Origin: Lonicera japonica
Lineage: Eukaryota > Streptophyta > Magnoliopsida > Dipsacales > Caprifoliaceae
Direction: 5' to 3'
NCBI GenBank assembly: GCA_021464415.1
Contig: CM038470.1
Coordinates: forward strand, 32,664,122 to 32,728,121
Length of the DNA stretch: 64,000 nt
The position numbers and the translations under genes were made by a program. Positions 1-10,348 of the stretch are shown here, in pieces. The notes beneath the pieces were generated by a model that worked only from the letters and a program-made list of their open reading frames with translations, ran no database searches and had not been told where the DNA came from. Every line of letters begins with the position of its first letter. The first letter of the stretch is position 1.

Positions 1-74
1 TTTTACTATACATATTAATTTCAAGTAAATTAACATGACTACTAAAACATTTTACGATATTTAAACTATAATTT

Positions 75-235
75 GAGGGAGCCGCCCGAACGCAGACCCC
101 CACTACCACAAATTATGATGTAAGCTCCACCACTTGTGTAGACCTTAGGCGAGCACCCCTCCAAAGTGCAATGGAAGTCACTAAACTAGGCCATGGGCCT
201 TCTTGATCACCCATTGACCCCATCCAGGTAAGTAT
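75..235 (-). ncRNA. U1: U1 spliceosomal snRNA, copy 1
   Basis: Read on the minus strand this is a full-length plant U1 of about 161 nt. The 5' end AUACUUACCUG at 235 is the sequence that pairs with 5' splice sites. Stem-loop I carries the U1-70K-binding loop GAUCAAGAAGG, and the Sm site AUAAUUUGUGG is at about 108-118. A GC-rich terminal stem ends near 75. Downstream (about 50-72) is a plant 3' box of the form CA(N)AGTTTAA. The upstream element and TATA box are both present. Within pre-mRNA splicing it would act in U1 snRNP to select the 5' splice site. The 3' end is estimated from the known plant U1 length. It looks expressible. Confidence 0.93.
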
Positions 236-258
236 GTTAGAACATGGTACTACATTCT

Positions 259-308
259 ATTTTATACACTATCTTTCACCTCCCCTCTCATACATTTCGA
301 AGTGGGAC
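259..308 (-). promoter_or_regulatory. snRNA promoter of U1 copy 1 (USE + TATA)
   Basis: On the minus strand GTCCCACTTCG (298-308) matches the plant snRNA upstream sequence element RTCCCACATCG with one mismatch. GTGTATAAAAT (about 259-268) is the TATA box, about 25-30 bp before the RNA start. The roughly 30 bp gap between the two is the wide spacing known for Pol II snRNA genes in plants, not the closer spacing of Pol III U6 genes. Confidence 0.85.
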
Positions 309-649
309 AATAACAGCCTTGCAACAAAGCGAAATAGCATTATATTGACACACTACTTGAGATTATGTAGAAAATAATCTTCTCTGATTAATTAGCATAA
401 AACCCAAAAAAGCAACAAACAAATCATGAAAAAGGGAGACCCCAAAAATAGCAACAAGAATCGGAATCAGAGACAAAAAAAATAACAACAAAAAGCCTCT
501 GAATTTTAATTTATTTATACTAATTTTTATCAGGGAAATTTTAACCACATGTAGCACTCAAATACAAAAGGTTAATAAGACACCCTTGAGAGGTAAAACT
601 TTGGCATCAACAAACAAATCACGAAAAAGGGAGATCCAGAAACACGATG
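309..649. other. Spacer upstream of U1 copy 1, duplicated at 10398-10846
   Basis: No gene is seen. The stretch is recognisably the same as the spacer beyond U1 copy 2. Both share the caacaaacaaatca tract and the run-up to the U2 fragment, so it belongs to the same duplicated segment. Short reading frames here have no coding character. Confidence 0.6.
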
Positions 650-715
650 CTTGAGGACCTCAATAACAAGGTATACGCATATTTAATATCGTGTGAGCTG
701 ATGGCTAATGGATCA
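650..715 (-). pseudogene. Internal U2 snRNA fragment a
   Basis: The piece CTTGAGGACCTCAATAACAAG (reverse strand of U2 stem-loop III) at 650-670 is followed by the stem-loop II region, TTTAATATCGTGTGAGC, at 682-698. The 5' third with the branch-site recognition sequence and the 3' end are missing, and there is no adjacent promoter. It is a dead U2 remnant. A matching remnant lies at 10847-10917 at a similar distance from U1 copy 2. Confidence 0.7.
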
Positions 716-739
716 ATTTTTTTTATTTTTATTTTAAAA

Positions 740-1740
740 AAGGGAAGGTCTAAGTGGGATAAAGACCTCAGTGGAGTGAGTCATAATGGAAATTTTAACT
801 CTTACTCTAACTTTTTATTTCCCCATACATATTAGTTTCTGTTTTGCTGGACAAATTAAACCACTACATTTTAGAGAAGTTTATCAGTGATAACTTTTTT
901 ATACATGCGATGAATAATCTGAGCTTTTAACAAGGGGGGCGGGATGCGAACCTAGGTGCTATGCAAATACTCAAACTTCCGACCACTGGGCTTAAGCCTG
1001 GATCTTTTTCCTGTAATAGTTTCTTATACTACTTTTTTCATGATTAAGATAACTAGCTTGAGATGAAGTACTAACACATAGGCAAGGGCAGACGCAGGTG
1101 GGGTAAGGGCAGGTAATCGCCCCTCCTTCGATTTGAATTTTTTTTACTACACATGGAGTATTTTTTGGAAAAAAAACAAAATATACAAGGACCTATGTGT
1201 AGAACTTGAAACTTTAGGGTATCTAAATGTGAATCCCTTATAAACCCATTAATTTCTTAACAAAGTTTCCATGTGGGATTTCCTTTTTCTCATTCTTCCA
1301 TTCAATTTTTCCATCTTAAGTAGGTCATTTTGAGAGACAAATTCTCATTTACCTCATAACCGTCTTGAGCAAAAAAATATATAATTTGGATGTGCTCACG
1401 AACGAGAATATGAATCTATAATAATCTTTCACAACCGAGTGTGAGTTCCTACTCAAAATTACTCTCAAAATTACTCTCAAAACGGCTTAAAAAATGTTTT
1501 CATACTCATTTTTTCCAACAATTAGTTCTACTTTTTAATATTAAGTATAATTTTACTTCACATTGGGTATGAAATATTACTACTGATGTTATTGAGTTTG
1601 CGTTAAAATTTTATTATTTTAAATATGTTTTTGTGTGCTTTGAATTTTGACCCCCAATGAATAAATTCATGGCTCCACCTCTACATAGAGGATCAACTTC
1701 TAATTATTAATGAATCCAAGAAAATCATGTAACTTGTCTT
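740..1740. repeat. Locus-specific duplicated segment, copy 1
   Basis: About 1 kb beginning near the words aaagacctcagtggagtgag. It recurs with modest divergence at 2928-5092 and in shortened form at 10965-11350. It contains a SINE-like unit and, at 1539-1547, a single TATTAAGTA that is the empty site of the transposon at 3746-4851. No gene is seen. Confidence 0.75.
930..1005 (-). repeat. tRNA-derived SINE-like unit with A and B boxes
   Basis: On the minus strand TAAGCCCAGTGGTCGG (979-994) resembles a Pol III A box, and GGTTCGCATCC (942-952) is close to the B-box consensus GGTTCGANTCC. The spacing of about 30-40 bp is tRNA-like. The SINE boundaries are not certain. The same unit is at 3118-3200 and, more decayed, at 11155-11235, all inside the duplicated segment. 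Confidence 0.5.
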
Positions 1741-1883
1741 TGGAACATCAAACGTGGCTTTGCAAAGAGGATAAGGGAGATCAAACACATTCCTTCTAGT
1801 ATTTGCATTTGGAAATGCAATAGATCTTTAATGTGCGTGTATTTAGAAAAAAGAAATTAAGAATGCATATAGAAGAAAATTGA

Positions 1884-2037
1884 AACTTGATTTGGTGGGG
1901 TGCGCCAAGCTCTTGTAATAGGTCTTAATATGTGTGTTTAGAAAAAAGAAATCAAGAAATCATATAAAACAAAATTTAAACTTTGATTTGTTGGGGTGTG
2001 TCAGGCTCTTGCAATAGTGCAACACAAGAACAACACT
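1884..2037 (-). pseudogene. Two U2 snRNA 3'-end fragments (b, c)
   Basis: Bases 1884-1920 and 1981-2037 each match the last part of U2 on the minus strand (GGCGCACCCCACCAAATC-like ends). The second fragment extends 57 nt into the RNA. It then stops abruptly at 2037, where the LTR-type repeat begins, so that repeat probably cut a former U2 gene. Both pieces lack a promoter and the functional 5' half. Confidence 0.75.
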
Positions 2038-2927
2038 TTGACTAGTATTTTTAGTTCCGAGTGAAAGTTTACGGTTTTGACACCTCGCACAAGTTTTAAT
2101 AGCTTAATTGCATCTGTCTGAATGATTATTTTGCTATTCAGATGGTCCTTTTTGAAATATAGACTTTAATCGCTCCTTAGTTGTAGTTACCCTTAGTCGT
2201 AGCTTTGGGTAGTTGAATTTGGTTCCGGGAATATTTTTATGAGCCGAACACTTTCCGCAAGTCATATTAATCATATTACATATATGGGCATGGTTGCAAT
2301 GCCTTTCGATTGGCCGTGCTTGGATTTGGTTGGCAAAAGGCGATCATTGAGTTTTTGCAAAATGAGTGTTTGGCCAACTTTGAAAGGTCATAACTTTCCC
2401 TTCCAATATCCAAATTAGTCATCCTTTGAATCTTTAAATAGATTTCTTTCCCATCTACAACTTTTTTGTTTTGACCAAAACCCATCTTTGAATCCTTATC
2501 GGTCATAACAGAGCGCAAAGTAAGCCAATTAACCAATCTATGCATATTTGAATTTGTAGTGATTTGGCAGACTGCTATCTTCAATGAATTACTGGTATTT
2601 TTCCATTCATAATTTGGATAAACTCTAAGAAAAAAAAGTTGTAGATTTTCAAGTCCTCTTTCTATTGATATAAAGATCATCCAAATCGGAATTCCAAGCA
2701 AAAAGTTATGCCAAAATACGAATAGTGCGCCAGAAATATTTAACCAATCAAGTTGACTCGACCCAACTCGTTTTGACCTAATTTTTAACACCTTAAAACC
2801 CCTAAATCAGTCCCATTTCGTGCATAACATCTATCACACACTTGAGAGCTCATCCATGGAAGTTTTAGGAGATTTTTAAGAGATTTGTGAGGGCTTTACA
2901 AGATTAATTCAAGAATTGGCTAGAATC
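2037..2927. mobile_element. 5'-truncated copy of the LTR-type repeat found at 7315-8268
   Basis: From ctttgactagtatttttag onward this stretch follows the sequence of the solo LTR at 7315-8268 to its end (caagaattggct...). The first roughly 70 bp of that LTR are absent. The 171-codon reading frame on the minus strand here is not conserved and is not a gene. Confidence 0.6.
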
Positions 2928-5092
2928 AATAAAGACCTCAGTGGAGAAAGTCATAAAGGAAATTTTAACTCTTTCTCTAACTTTTTATGACCCCGTGCGT
3001 ATTAGGGGGAATAGTTTCTACTTTCTATTTTGCTAACAAATTAAACCATTACATTTCAAAGAAGTTTATCAGTGATAATATTTTTTATGCATGAAATAGA
3101 TAATCTAAGTTTTTAGCAAGGGGGCGGGATGCGAACCTAGGTGCCTAGTGCAAATACTTAAACTTTCAACCATTGGGCTTAAGCCTAGATCATTTTCCTG
3201 TGATAGTTTCCTATACTACTTTTTTCACGATTAATATAACTAGCCTAAGATGAAGTACAAACACATAGGCAAGGTGGACGCAAGTAAGGGCAAGGGGGTA
3301 ATAGCCCCTCCTTGGATTTGGAATTTTTTTACTACATATGGAATATTATAAGAAAAAAAAATATATATATATAGGGACCTATGTGTATAACATGAAACTT
3401 CAGGGTGTTTAAGTGTGAATGATTGAAAATTATAAGAGGTGATTCCTTATAAACCCATTAATTTTTGAACAAATTTTCCATGTGGGATTTCCTTTTTCCC
3501 ATTCTTCCATTCCATTTTTCCATCACAAGTAGCTCACTTCGGGAGACAATTTCTCATTCACCTCATAACCATTTTAAGTAAACAAATATACAATTTCGAT
3601 ATACTCATGGAGGAGAATATGAATCTATAATAACCTTTCATAATTAAGTGTGTGGTCCTACTCAAAATTACTCTCAAAACGGCTCGAAAAAATGTTTTCA
3701 TACTCATTTTTTCCAACAATTAGATCTACTTTTTATTATTAAGTAAGGAAAAAAACAAGAAAAACCTTGAAGTTTGGGGGTATTTGTAATCTTGACTCCA
3801 ATATTTGCAACCTTGCAAGCATGCCTCCAAAGTAAATTTTCACTGCAAATTTGACCCTTCGTCTAACCTTTCTGTTAAAGTTAACGGAAAGCTGATGTGG
3901 CAACCAAACTTTAGAGTTTTTTTTTTTAATTATAATAATAAAACAATTACTTTTTCTACCCAAAATAAAATGTATCATATGTATACATAATAAGTAATAC
4001 TATTACTGTTCAAATTTTCAAAAAGTTAGATTTGGATTTACTTTTATCAGACAATATTCTAAATTAAACATGGTAACTAGAAAATTTTGAAAATTCTTAC
4101 TGGTGTACTAGTATTCAGTTATGAAATGTCAAAGTTACAGAGGTTAAACATTCCACCACCCCCCACCCGCGCGCGCGCGAAGGCATAGCCCCCAAAAAAA
4201 AAATTACTATATGTATGGTCTAATATATAATATGGATATCAATTACAATAACAGAATTGGTTTTATAAGTAAAATTTAATAGAAAATTTCTTAGAAGAAA
4301 ACAAATACGTGAATGCAATTATTGTAAAATAATATAAATGGATGTTCTCACCGTTAAATGTATTATTATTATTTTTTAAAAGGAACTTTTAATGTCGACG
4401 TGGAAGCAAAAAAAAAATTTGCGATAAAATCGTTTATAAGCACACCACAAAAATCCAATATTTTTATATGTAATATGAGTAATATATATATATTTTGCAA
4501 TTCAAATTTCAAAACCTATTAAAACAATTCTCAAATAACACAATAAATAAACAAATTTGAACCCCCTTCAAATAACACTTAAATTTTTTTTAAGTGATTG
4601 TGTTAGTTAGAAGCATGTAGATTTAGTAAAAAAAATATTATTTTGTCTTTTTATTATAATCATGAAAAAAAACACAAAAAAAAATGAAGTTTGGTTGCTA
4701 CGTCAACTTTCCGTTAACTTGAACCAGGAAGTTAGACAGAGGGTCAAATTTGCAGTAAAAAATTACTTTAGAGACACGCTTGTAAGGTTTCAAATATTGG
4801 AGTCAAGATTAAAAATACCCCCAAACTTCGGGGGTTTCTTGTTTTTTTCCCTATTAAGTATAATTTACTTCACATTAGGTATTTGAGACTTTGAGTTGTA
4901 TGAAATATTATTATTAATGTTATTGAGTTTGAGTTAAATTCTTATTATTTTGTGTGCTTTGTATTTTACCCCCTATTGGATAAATTCCGGACTCCGCCTC
5001 CGCACAATAAGATCAACTTCTAATTATTAATGAAATATAACTTCTCCAAGTGCTCTGTTGAGAGGATAGGGGAGATCTCTCACTATCCAAAG
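2928..5092. repeat. Locus-specific duplicated segment, copy 2 (interrupted)
   Basis: Second copy of the segment at 740-1740. It includes the SINE-like unit (B box 3127-3137, A box near 3165-3184) and the same stretch of open, AT-rich sequence. It is split by a 1.1 kb transposon at 3746-4851 and ends where a solo LTR begins at 5093. No gene is seen. Confidence 0.75.
3746..4851. mobile_element. Non-autonomous Mutator-like element with long TIRs
   Basis: An insertion of about 1106 bp is flanked by the 9-bp direct repeat TATTAAGTA (3737-3745 and 4852-4860). The unfilled site, with one TATTAAGTA, is preserved at 1539-1547 in the paralogous segment. The ends form long inverted repeats of roughly 180 bp, beginning AGGAAAAAAACAAG on the left and GGGAAAAAAACAAG on the right. 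They continue through the shared words GAAGTTTGGGGG and GTTAACGGAAAG. A 9-bp target duplication with long TIRs is the signature of Mutator-like elements. There is no transposase inside, only AT-rich filler and a CG-alternating tract near 4167. Short reading frames in the TIRs are not genes. Confidence 0.82.
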
Positions 5093-6590
5093 TGTTGACC
5101 TAAATGTCTTAATCTTATTTTAATAATAACAGTAAATCAATCATGTGTAATTTAACATGTTTCTTGATTTAAGTTTATAGTTCATTTACTTGGAAAATCA
5201 AGAAAAGCATGCCACATGACAAGGATCATCGAAATATTATCCCATCAAGTCAACAAAGCATTGGACAAAACAAGGAAGATCAATCTCATCACACACATGC
5301 TATCAATACATCTCATTAAGCACAAAGATCAAGGATCATATGCAAAAACTTCAAGGCAAGAGCTGCAAGTGAAGATCAATTTGAAAAAACAAATTGAAGC
5401 ATTCAAAGACTCGAGTATTTGGTAATTGAGTGAGTGCTTAGGATTAATGTAAAGTTTCTTAATTGATTATTTATATAGCTCAATCATGTTCATGCATCAT
5501 TGTTAGATTGATTGAAAACAAGCTTGAATTGAATTTCCTTTGAAAACATCATTCTTACAAAAACTAGTTTTCAATAAATTCATATTAATGTCAATCAATC
5601 ATATTTTGAGTTTTTCCGAAAATAAGTGACTTAGAAACATATTTTTAAGGTCCCCAAAGCATTAGAATTGATTTTGGAGCTAAAATGCAAAAGTCCAAAA
5701 GTTGTGATTTTGGCCTTATGAGCTTTACTCAGTTGACTAAGGGTCCATCAGTCGACTGATTTAGTCGACTGATGCTTTAGAATATAGCCATTGGATTTCT
5801 AATTTTTTACCATTTTTGGTACCAAACTTCTACCAAATCTCAAAAACGGCTATATCACTTTTGGGACTATATATATACACTATCTAAGACACATTTTGGC
5901 AAACTTGAACACATATACAAACTCATATTTCATCTATCTTCATCATTCAAAGATTCAAGCTTTAGTATTGATCATAATCATCTATCTTTGAACTATATCT
6001 AATTGATCAATCTTGATAACTCTAGTGTGAGCTTCAATTGTATCTATCAAACACTTGAGAGTTGTTATTCATTGGTGTGAATCACCAAACAATCTATATT
6101 CAATTGAAAGGTGTAAATCTCGTAGGATAACAAGAAGGTAAATTCTTGTTTAGTATTTGTGAGAGGTAAATCTCATAGATTAGTAAAATAGTATATCTTG
6201 TGAGAAGTGTAGTCGGTATAGCTACATTGTGAGTGTTGTGTGTTTAACAACATTTGTATTGCGGTTTAATTTTCACCCGGAAGAAAATCAGTTTTAGTGG
6301 AAATTCTTATGAGACTATCCGAGCGCAAACGTATAGTTTAAGAAACCGAACCGCATGAACTAAACATCTTGAGCTTCAATTGGTTTAATCTTTCTAATTC
6401 AAGCTATTTATTGTTTTGCTATATTATTGCTTGCTCTTGGGTTTGGTTAATTGATTTGCTTGTTTTCCTTATATATTTGCTTAACTTGTTAAATTGCTTA
6501 AACATTTTTAAAAAAAAATTTAATTCCGCATTTAGTTTCTTAAACCCTATTCATCCCCCCACTCCTCTAGGGTTGATTTCCGACCAATAT
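5093..6590 (+). mobile_element. Solo LTR of a SIRE-type Copia element
   Basis: The stretch begins TGTTGACC and ends with a CCTCTAGGG...CCGACC terminus like the LTRs of the complete element at 36646-46642, in the opposite orientation. It has a TATA-like run (about 5866-5876), repeated GTCGAC palindromes (5750-5772) and the same AACGGCTATAT block. No coding part is attached. The flanks CAAAG and TAAAG could be an imperfect 5-bp target duplication. It is clearly older and more diverged than the full element. Confidence 0.78.
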
Positions 6591-6768
6591 AAAGAATGGT
6601 CGAATAATTGCATTTGGAAATGCAATAGGCCTTCAATGTGTGTTTTGTCAAGAACAAGACTTTTTATGAATGCAAAAATTGGATTTCAGCTAAAATTAGT
6701 TTCTTGAAATCAAAAATGCACACATTGTCTACTACAAAAAGATAGAACAAAATTTAAACTTTGATTTA
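6591..6768. other. 3' flank of U2 copy 1 with 3' box
   Basis: Spacer shared with 11400-11536. Just beyond the U2 end, the minus-strand sequence ATCAAAGTTTAAAT fits the core AGTNNAA of the plant snRNA 3'-end formation box. Confidence 0.6.
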
Positions 6769-6964
6769 GTTGGGTGCGCCAGACTCTTGCGATAATGCAA
6801 CACAAGAACGACACTTAAAGATCCCAATAGCAAGCTATTGTGGTGGATCCTCCCCCTAAAAAAATTAATTTAATATCGTGTGAGCCGATGGCTCACATAT
6901 CAGATATTAAACTGATAAGAACAGATACTACACTTGATCTTAGCCAAAAGGCCGAGAAAGGTAT
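6769..6964 (-). ncRNA. U2: U2 spliceosomal snRNA, copy 1
   Basis: A 196-nt U2 on the minus strand starting AUACCUUUCUCGG at 6964. The branch-site recognition sequence GUAGUA lies within AAGUGUAGUAUCUGUUC. The stem II region and the Sm site (AAUUUUUUUAGGGG) are intact, and so is stem III with its CAAUAGCUUGCUAUUG hairpin. The 3' end is inferred from the usual plant length. It pairs with intron branch sites and with U6 in the spliceosome. Promoter and 3' box are present and the 5' half shows no damage, so it is likely functional. Confidence 0.95.
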
Positions 6965-6990
6965 GCCCTAAACAATGTCTTCATCTCCCT

Positions 6991-7041
6991 ATTATACCTA
7001 AGCTTTGCCCAGTGTTCTTTCATAGCTAACCAATGTGGGAC
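6991..7041 (-). promoter_or_regulatory. snRNA promoter of U2 copy 1
   Basis: The USE GTCCCACATTG (7031-7041, minus strand) has one mismatch to RTCCCACATCG. The TATA-like AGGTATAATAG at about 6990-7000 lies near -30. Spacing fits Pol II. Confidence 0.82.
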
Positions 7042-7314
7042 TTATTTGGCCTTCTTTTTGGTCACCCTTCAAATTGTTTCTTAAGTCTCTGTACTTTGCT
7101 TCCCTTAAACCACAAAATCTGGTTCTCAAGCCCCCTACCTAGGATGATCTTTTTATATTCCTTAAGCTAGTGATTATAATCTGTGACACATTGTTTTCCT
7201 AGCATTTTTGTTTATCATCTGAAAGAAGACTAGCATAACTAGAATGAACAAGAAGATAACAAGTTCCCATTTGCAAAATGGTTATTACATTAATTGAAAG
7301 GCCAAGTCATATTC

Positions 7315-8268
7315 TGTAACACCTCGTGTTTAGTTTATCCGTTAATTTTTCTTCGTAATCTTTATTTATTGAATAACATCGCTTTGACTAGTATTTTTAG
7401 TTCCGAGTGAAATTTTGCGGTTCTGACACCTCGAGCAAGTTTCAATAGCTTAATTACATCTGTCTAAATGCTTGTTTTGCTATTCGGGTGGTCCTTATTA
7501 AAATATAGGTTTTAATCGCTCCTTAGTTGTAGTTACCCTTAATCATAGCTTTTGGCAGTTGAATTTGGTTCCGGGAATATTTTTATGAGCTGGACACTTC
7601 CCACAAGTCATATTAATCATATTACATATGTGGGCATGGTTTCAATGCATTTCGGATGGCCTTGGTTGGATTTGGTTAGCTAAAGGTGATAATTGAATTT
7701 TTAGTGAAATGAGTTTTGCCAAATTTGAAAGGCCACAACTTTCTCATCCGATGTCTAAATTAGTCACCGTTTGAACCTTTAAATATATTTCTTTCCCGTC
7801 TACAACTTTTGTGTTTTGACCGAAACCCAATTTTGGCTCCTTATCAGTCATAACAGAGAGCAAAATAACCCAATTAATCAACTGCTCATATCTGAATTTG
7901 CAATGATTTGGTAGACCGCTATCTTCAATGAATTACTGGTATTTTTACGTTCAGAATTTGGATAAACTCCAGGAGAAAAAAGATGTAGATCTTCAAGTCC
8001 TCTTTCCGTTGATATAAAGATCATCCAAATCAGAGTTCCGAGCGAAAAGTTATGCCCAAAATACGAACAGTGCCCCAGAAATATTTGTCCAACCAAGTTG
8101 ACCCGACCCAACTCATTTTGACCCAATTTTTAACACCCTAAATCAGTCCCATTTCATGCATAACATCTATCACGCACTTGATAGCTCATTTATGGAAGTT
8201 TTGGGAGATTTTTAAGAGATTTGTGAGGGTTTTACAAGATTAATTCAAGAATTGGCTATAATCAACAC
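7315..8268 (+). mobile_element. Solo LTR, probably of a Ty3/gypsy-type element
   Basis: A 954-bp insertion starts TGTAACACC at 7315 and is flanked by TATTC on both sides (7310-7314 and 8269-8273). The neighbouring sequence matches the upstream flank of U2 copy 2 (11890-11960) up to the insertion. A TG start, a 5-bp target duplication and the absence of inner genes indicate a solo LTR. The gypsy assignment rests only on the TGTAACACC start. A truncated relative is at 2037-2927. The short minus-strand reading frame inside is not a gene. Confidence 0.65.
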
Positions 8269-8273
8269 TATTC

Positions 8274-8804
8274 ATCTTCTTCATTCCATCACCATGGCAG
8301 CTTCATAACCTAAATACCAAATATAGTAGGATTTTAAATGGAAAGAACAATAAGAGTATGATTTATTCTTAACCAATTGAAAAAAATGCAAATCCAACCC
8401 CTCTTGTACGCTTTTATAATTAGTATAAATGCATTCTTGTTTCTGTTGCAGTTGAAAATAAGAAAAAGAAAAGGACACTCAAAAGGATAGCTGCAGCTGA
8501 TCTTCCAATTCTTGCTATGATAAATGAATAAAGCAATTTTATAAGACATGCTTTTCCTCTTGAATCTGTTTTTTCTCAAGAAGAGATTGATTGTTTGCTA
8601 CGAAATGAAATGAAATAACATTGTAATCTGTCAAATTGTTTAGGGGTTTGCAGAATGTCCATCCACAAGTTTTTAGTTATACCACCAACAGCTGCCATGC
8701 ATAGTTACTTCTACTATTTTGTTATAAATACAAGATAAAATGATAAATCACTTTCTTAAAATAATAGGGAAATGCCTAAAACAAATTTTAACTAGAATCG
8801 TAGG
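8274..8804. other. Segment with exon-like remnant, duplicated inverted at 21830-22230
   Basis: Near 8448-8530 a TTGCAG splice-acceptor-like site precedes a short open run ending in KRIAAADLPILAMINE and a stop, on the plus strand. It looks like the last exon of a captured gene, but I cannot name it. The inverted duplicate at 22110-22230 has lost the frame. The sequence next to U5 (8770-8803) holds the 3' box AGTTAAA of U5 copy 1. Confidence 0.35.
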
Positions 8805-8924
8805 GGATCTCTACAAAAAGAGAGACCCCTCCAAAAATAGGCGTATGCCGCTATAAGTGGCGAGCACACGGTATTCTTTAGTAAAAGGCGAAAGAATAGT
8901 TCGCTTTGTGCTCAGCACACGGCT
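8805..8924 (-). ncRNA. U5: U5 spliceosomal snRNA, copy 1
   Basis: On the minus strand the RNA begins AGCCGUGUGCUGAGC at 8924. It contains the invariant loop I, CGCCUUUUACUAAAGA, inside its stem, which holds exon ends during splicing. The Sm site CCUAUUUUUGGAGG and a 3' hairpin (GGUCUCUCUUUUUGUAGAGAUC) follow, giving about 120 nt. A plant 3' box (TTCTAGTTAAAATTT) follows it. The 5' end is set by comparison with the plus-strand copy at 21708. It is likely functional. Confidence 0.92.
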
Positions 8925-8949
8925 GCGTGAATTTTGTCAAATGCTAGTT

Positions 8950-9004
8950 CTCATTCTTATTCAGCTGCTCATGTCTCTGTTTCTTTCTTCTGTTGATGTG
9001 GGAA
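8950..9004 (-). promoter_or_regulatory. snRNA promoter of U5 copy 1
   Basis: TTCCCACATCA (8994-9004, minus strand) is a USE with two mismatches at its ends. GAATAAGAATGAG (about 8950-8962) is a weak TATA-like block near -30. The same two blocks stand before the plus-strand U5 at 21708. Confidence 0.7.
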
Positions 9005-9621
9005 TACGGTAATGTGGTATATAATATCTTGCAAAAGATGCAGCAGCTTCCTTACTTGTCTCATATAAATCAAAAGGCATTATAATATTTTGCTCCTGGA
9101 GATGTTCTTGAAAATCAAACAACAAAGTATGTAAGATGAAACGAACAGTTCCTCTTAGTTCTTCAAAATCTGGGGACTCTTTGCAAATTAATCAAGTAAA
9201 AGGAGAATTTGATTAACATGCACCTGCAAATGTATCTTCCAATTGACCGAAAATAATGGAAGTGGATGAATAACCACAAAGCCATTGTCAGAAAAAAAAC
9301 TGCTCCAAAAGACCACCTCTGCACTACTACTATAGTACTACTACCACCGAACCACCACCTCCACTTCATAACTCAAAAAATTAAAAATTAGGGAGCGTAG
9401 ATGTAGTTGTTAATGTGGAGCTTTTGTATTTGATCTATGTGCAACTAAAGATAACTAATGCGTAGGTTAACTAATGCTTTTGATCTAAATACAATTCATC
9501 GTTATTATTGAAATTGAGTATGAACACATGGAGTTAGCAATGAAAAGTTAAACTTAATTCCAATAGTCCATTACAAAAGTAGGGGAATGTCTAAATCTAA
9601 AACAAATTTTAACTAAAGTTG
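9005..9621. other. Spacer between the two adjacent U5 copies
   Basis: No gene is seen. Bases 9005-9170 are shared, inverted, with 21480-21630, and in part with the upstream side of U5 copy 2. The 68-codon minus-strand frame at 9163-9369 is low-complexity and not convincing. Confidence 0.5.
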
Positions 9622-9723
9622 TAAGGGATCTCTACAAAAAGAGAGAACCCTCCAAAAATAGGTGTATGCCGCTATAAGTGGCGAACGAGGTGAAAGAAAC
9701 TGTTTTGTGCTCACCACACGACT
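9622..9723 (-). pseudogene. U5 pseudogene lacking loop I (copy 2)
   Basis: The 3' hairpin, the Sm site (CUAUUUUUGGAGG) and the 5' end (AGUCGUGUGGUGAGC) are recognisable. About 35 nt are missing between GAAAC (9696-9700) and the GCCACUUAUAGCGGC stem, and this gap removes the invariant loop CGCCUUUUACUAAAGA. The upstream element is decayed (tcgaggaaaatg), although a 3' box remains. Without loop I it cannot act as U5. Confidence 0.85.
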
Positions 9724-9869
9724 GCATGATTTTTGTTGAATGCAGTTCTCAATCTTATTCACCTGCTAATGTCTCTGCTTCTTTCTTCTGTCGAGGAAAA
9801 TGTTAATGTAATATATAATATCTTGCAAAAGATGCAGCAGCTTCTTTACTTGAAGGCAATATAAGATTT

Positions 9870-9980
9870 TGTGCCAGGACAGTTGAAACTCAAACCAGGA
9901 AGCATATAAGATGAAACCGACAAGATTTTGCACCAGGACAGTTAAAACTCAAACCAGAAAGTATATAAGATGAAACAAAT
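9870..9980. repeat. Tandem duplication of about 60 bp beyond U5 copy 2
   Basis: The block GATTTTGYRCCAGGACAG...CTCAAACCAG...ATATAAGATGAAAC is present twice in a row with few changes. Nothing coding. Confidence 0.75.
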
Positions 9981-10163
9981 GATTAACCTGCAGATGTAGC
10001 TTCCAATTGGCCTGGAAGAAGATGATAACCACAAAGTCATTGTTGTTGGGAAAAAAACAGCAATATTTTTTGCTTGTCCCTTTTAGTTAAAAATCAATGT
10101 TTGACTTTGGCATTTTTTAAAATTTTATAATGCATATTCTGTTTAAGACTTAAAACTAAATTG

Positions 10164-10324
10164 GAAGGGGGCGCGCGAACGCAGGCCCCCACTGCCACAA
10201 ATTATGATGTAGGCTCCACCACTTGGGTAGACCTTAGGCGAGCATCCCTCCAAAGTGCAATGGAAGTCACTAACCTAGGCCATGGGCCTTCTTGATCACC
10301 CATTGACCCCATCCAGGTAAGTAT
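10164..10324 (-). ncRNA. U1: U1 spliceosomal snRNA, copy 2
   Basis: Full-length U1 on the minus strand. The 5' end AUACUUACCUG at 10324, loop I GAUCAAGAAGG and the Sm site AUAAUUUGUGG are intact. The terminal stem is a strong GCGCGC-containing helix and may be better paired than in copy 1. It differs from copy 1 at only a few places, mostly in stem-loops II-IV. The USE, TATA box and a 3' box-like CAATTTAGTTTTAAG accompany it. It is likely functional. Confidence 0.94.
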
Positions 10325-10348
10325 GTCTTAACATGCTACTGCATTCTA

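Noticed and set aside
930..1005. Genuine tRNA gene
   Set aside because: A and B box-like words are present but no cloverleaf or anticodon arm can be formed by eye; SINE-like is the better reading.
2276..2791. 171-codon minus-strand open frame
   Set aside because: Lies in an LTR-type repeat; the second copy (7878-8126) does not keep the frame, and no domain is seen.
4167..4178. CG-alternating tract as Z-DNA or regulatory site
   Set aside because: Only 12 bp, inside a transposon; nothing else supports a function.
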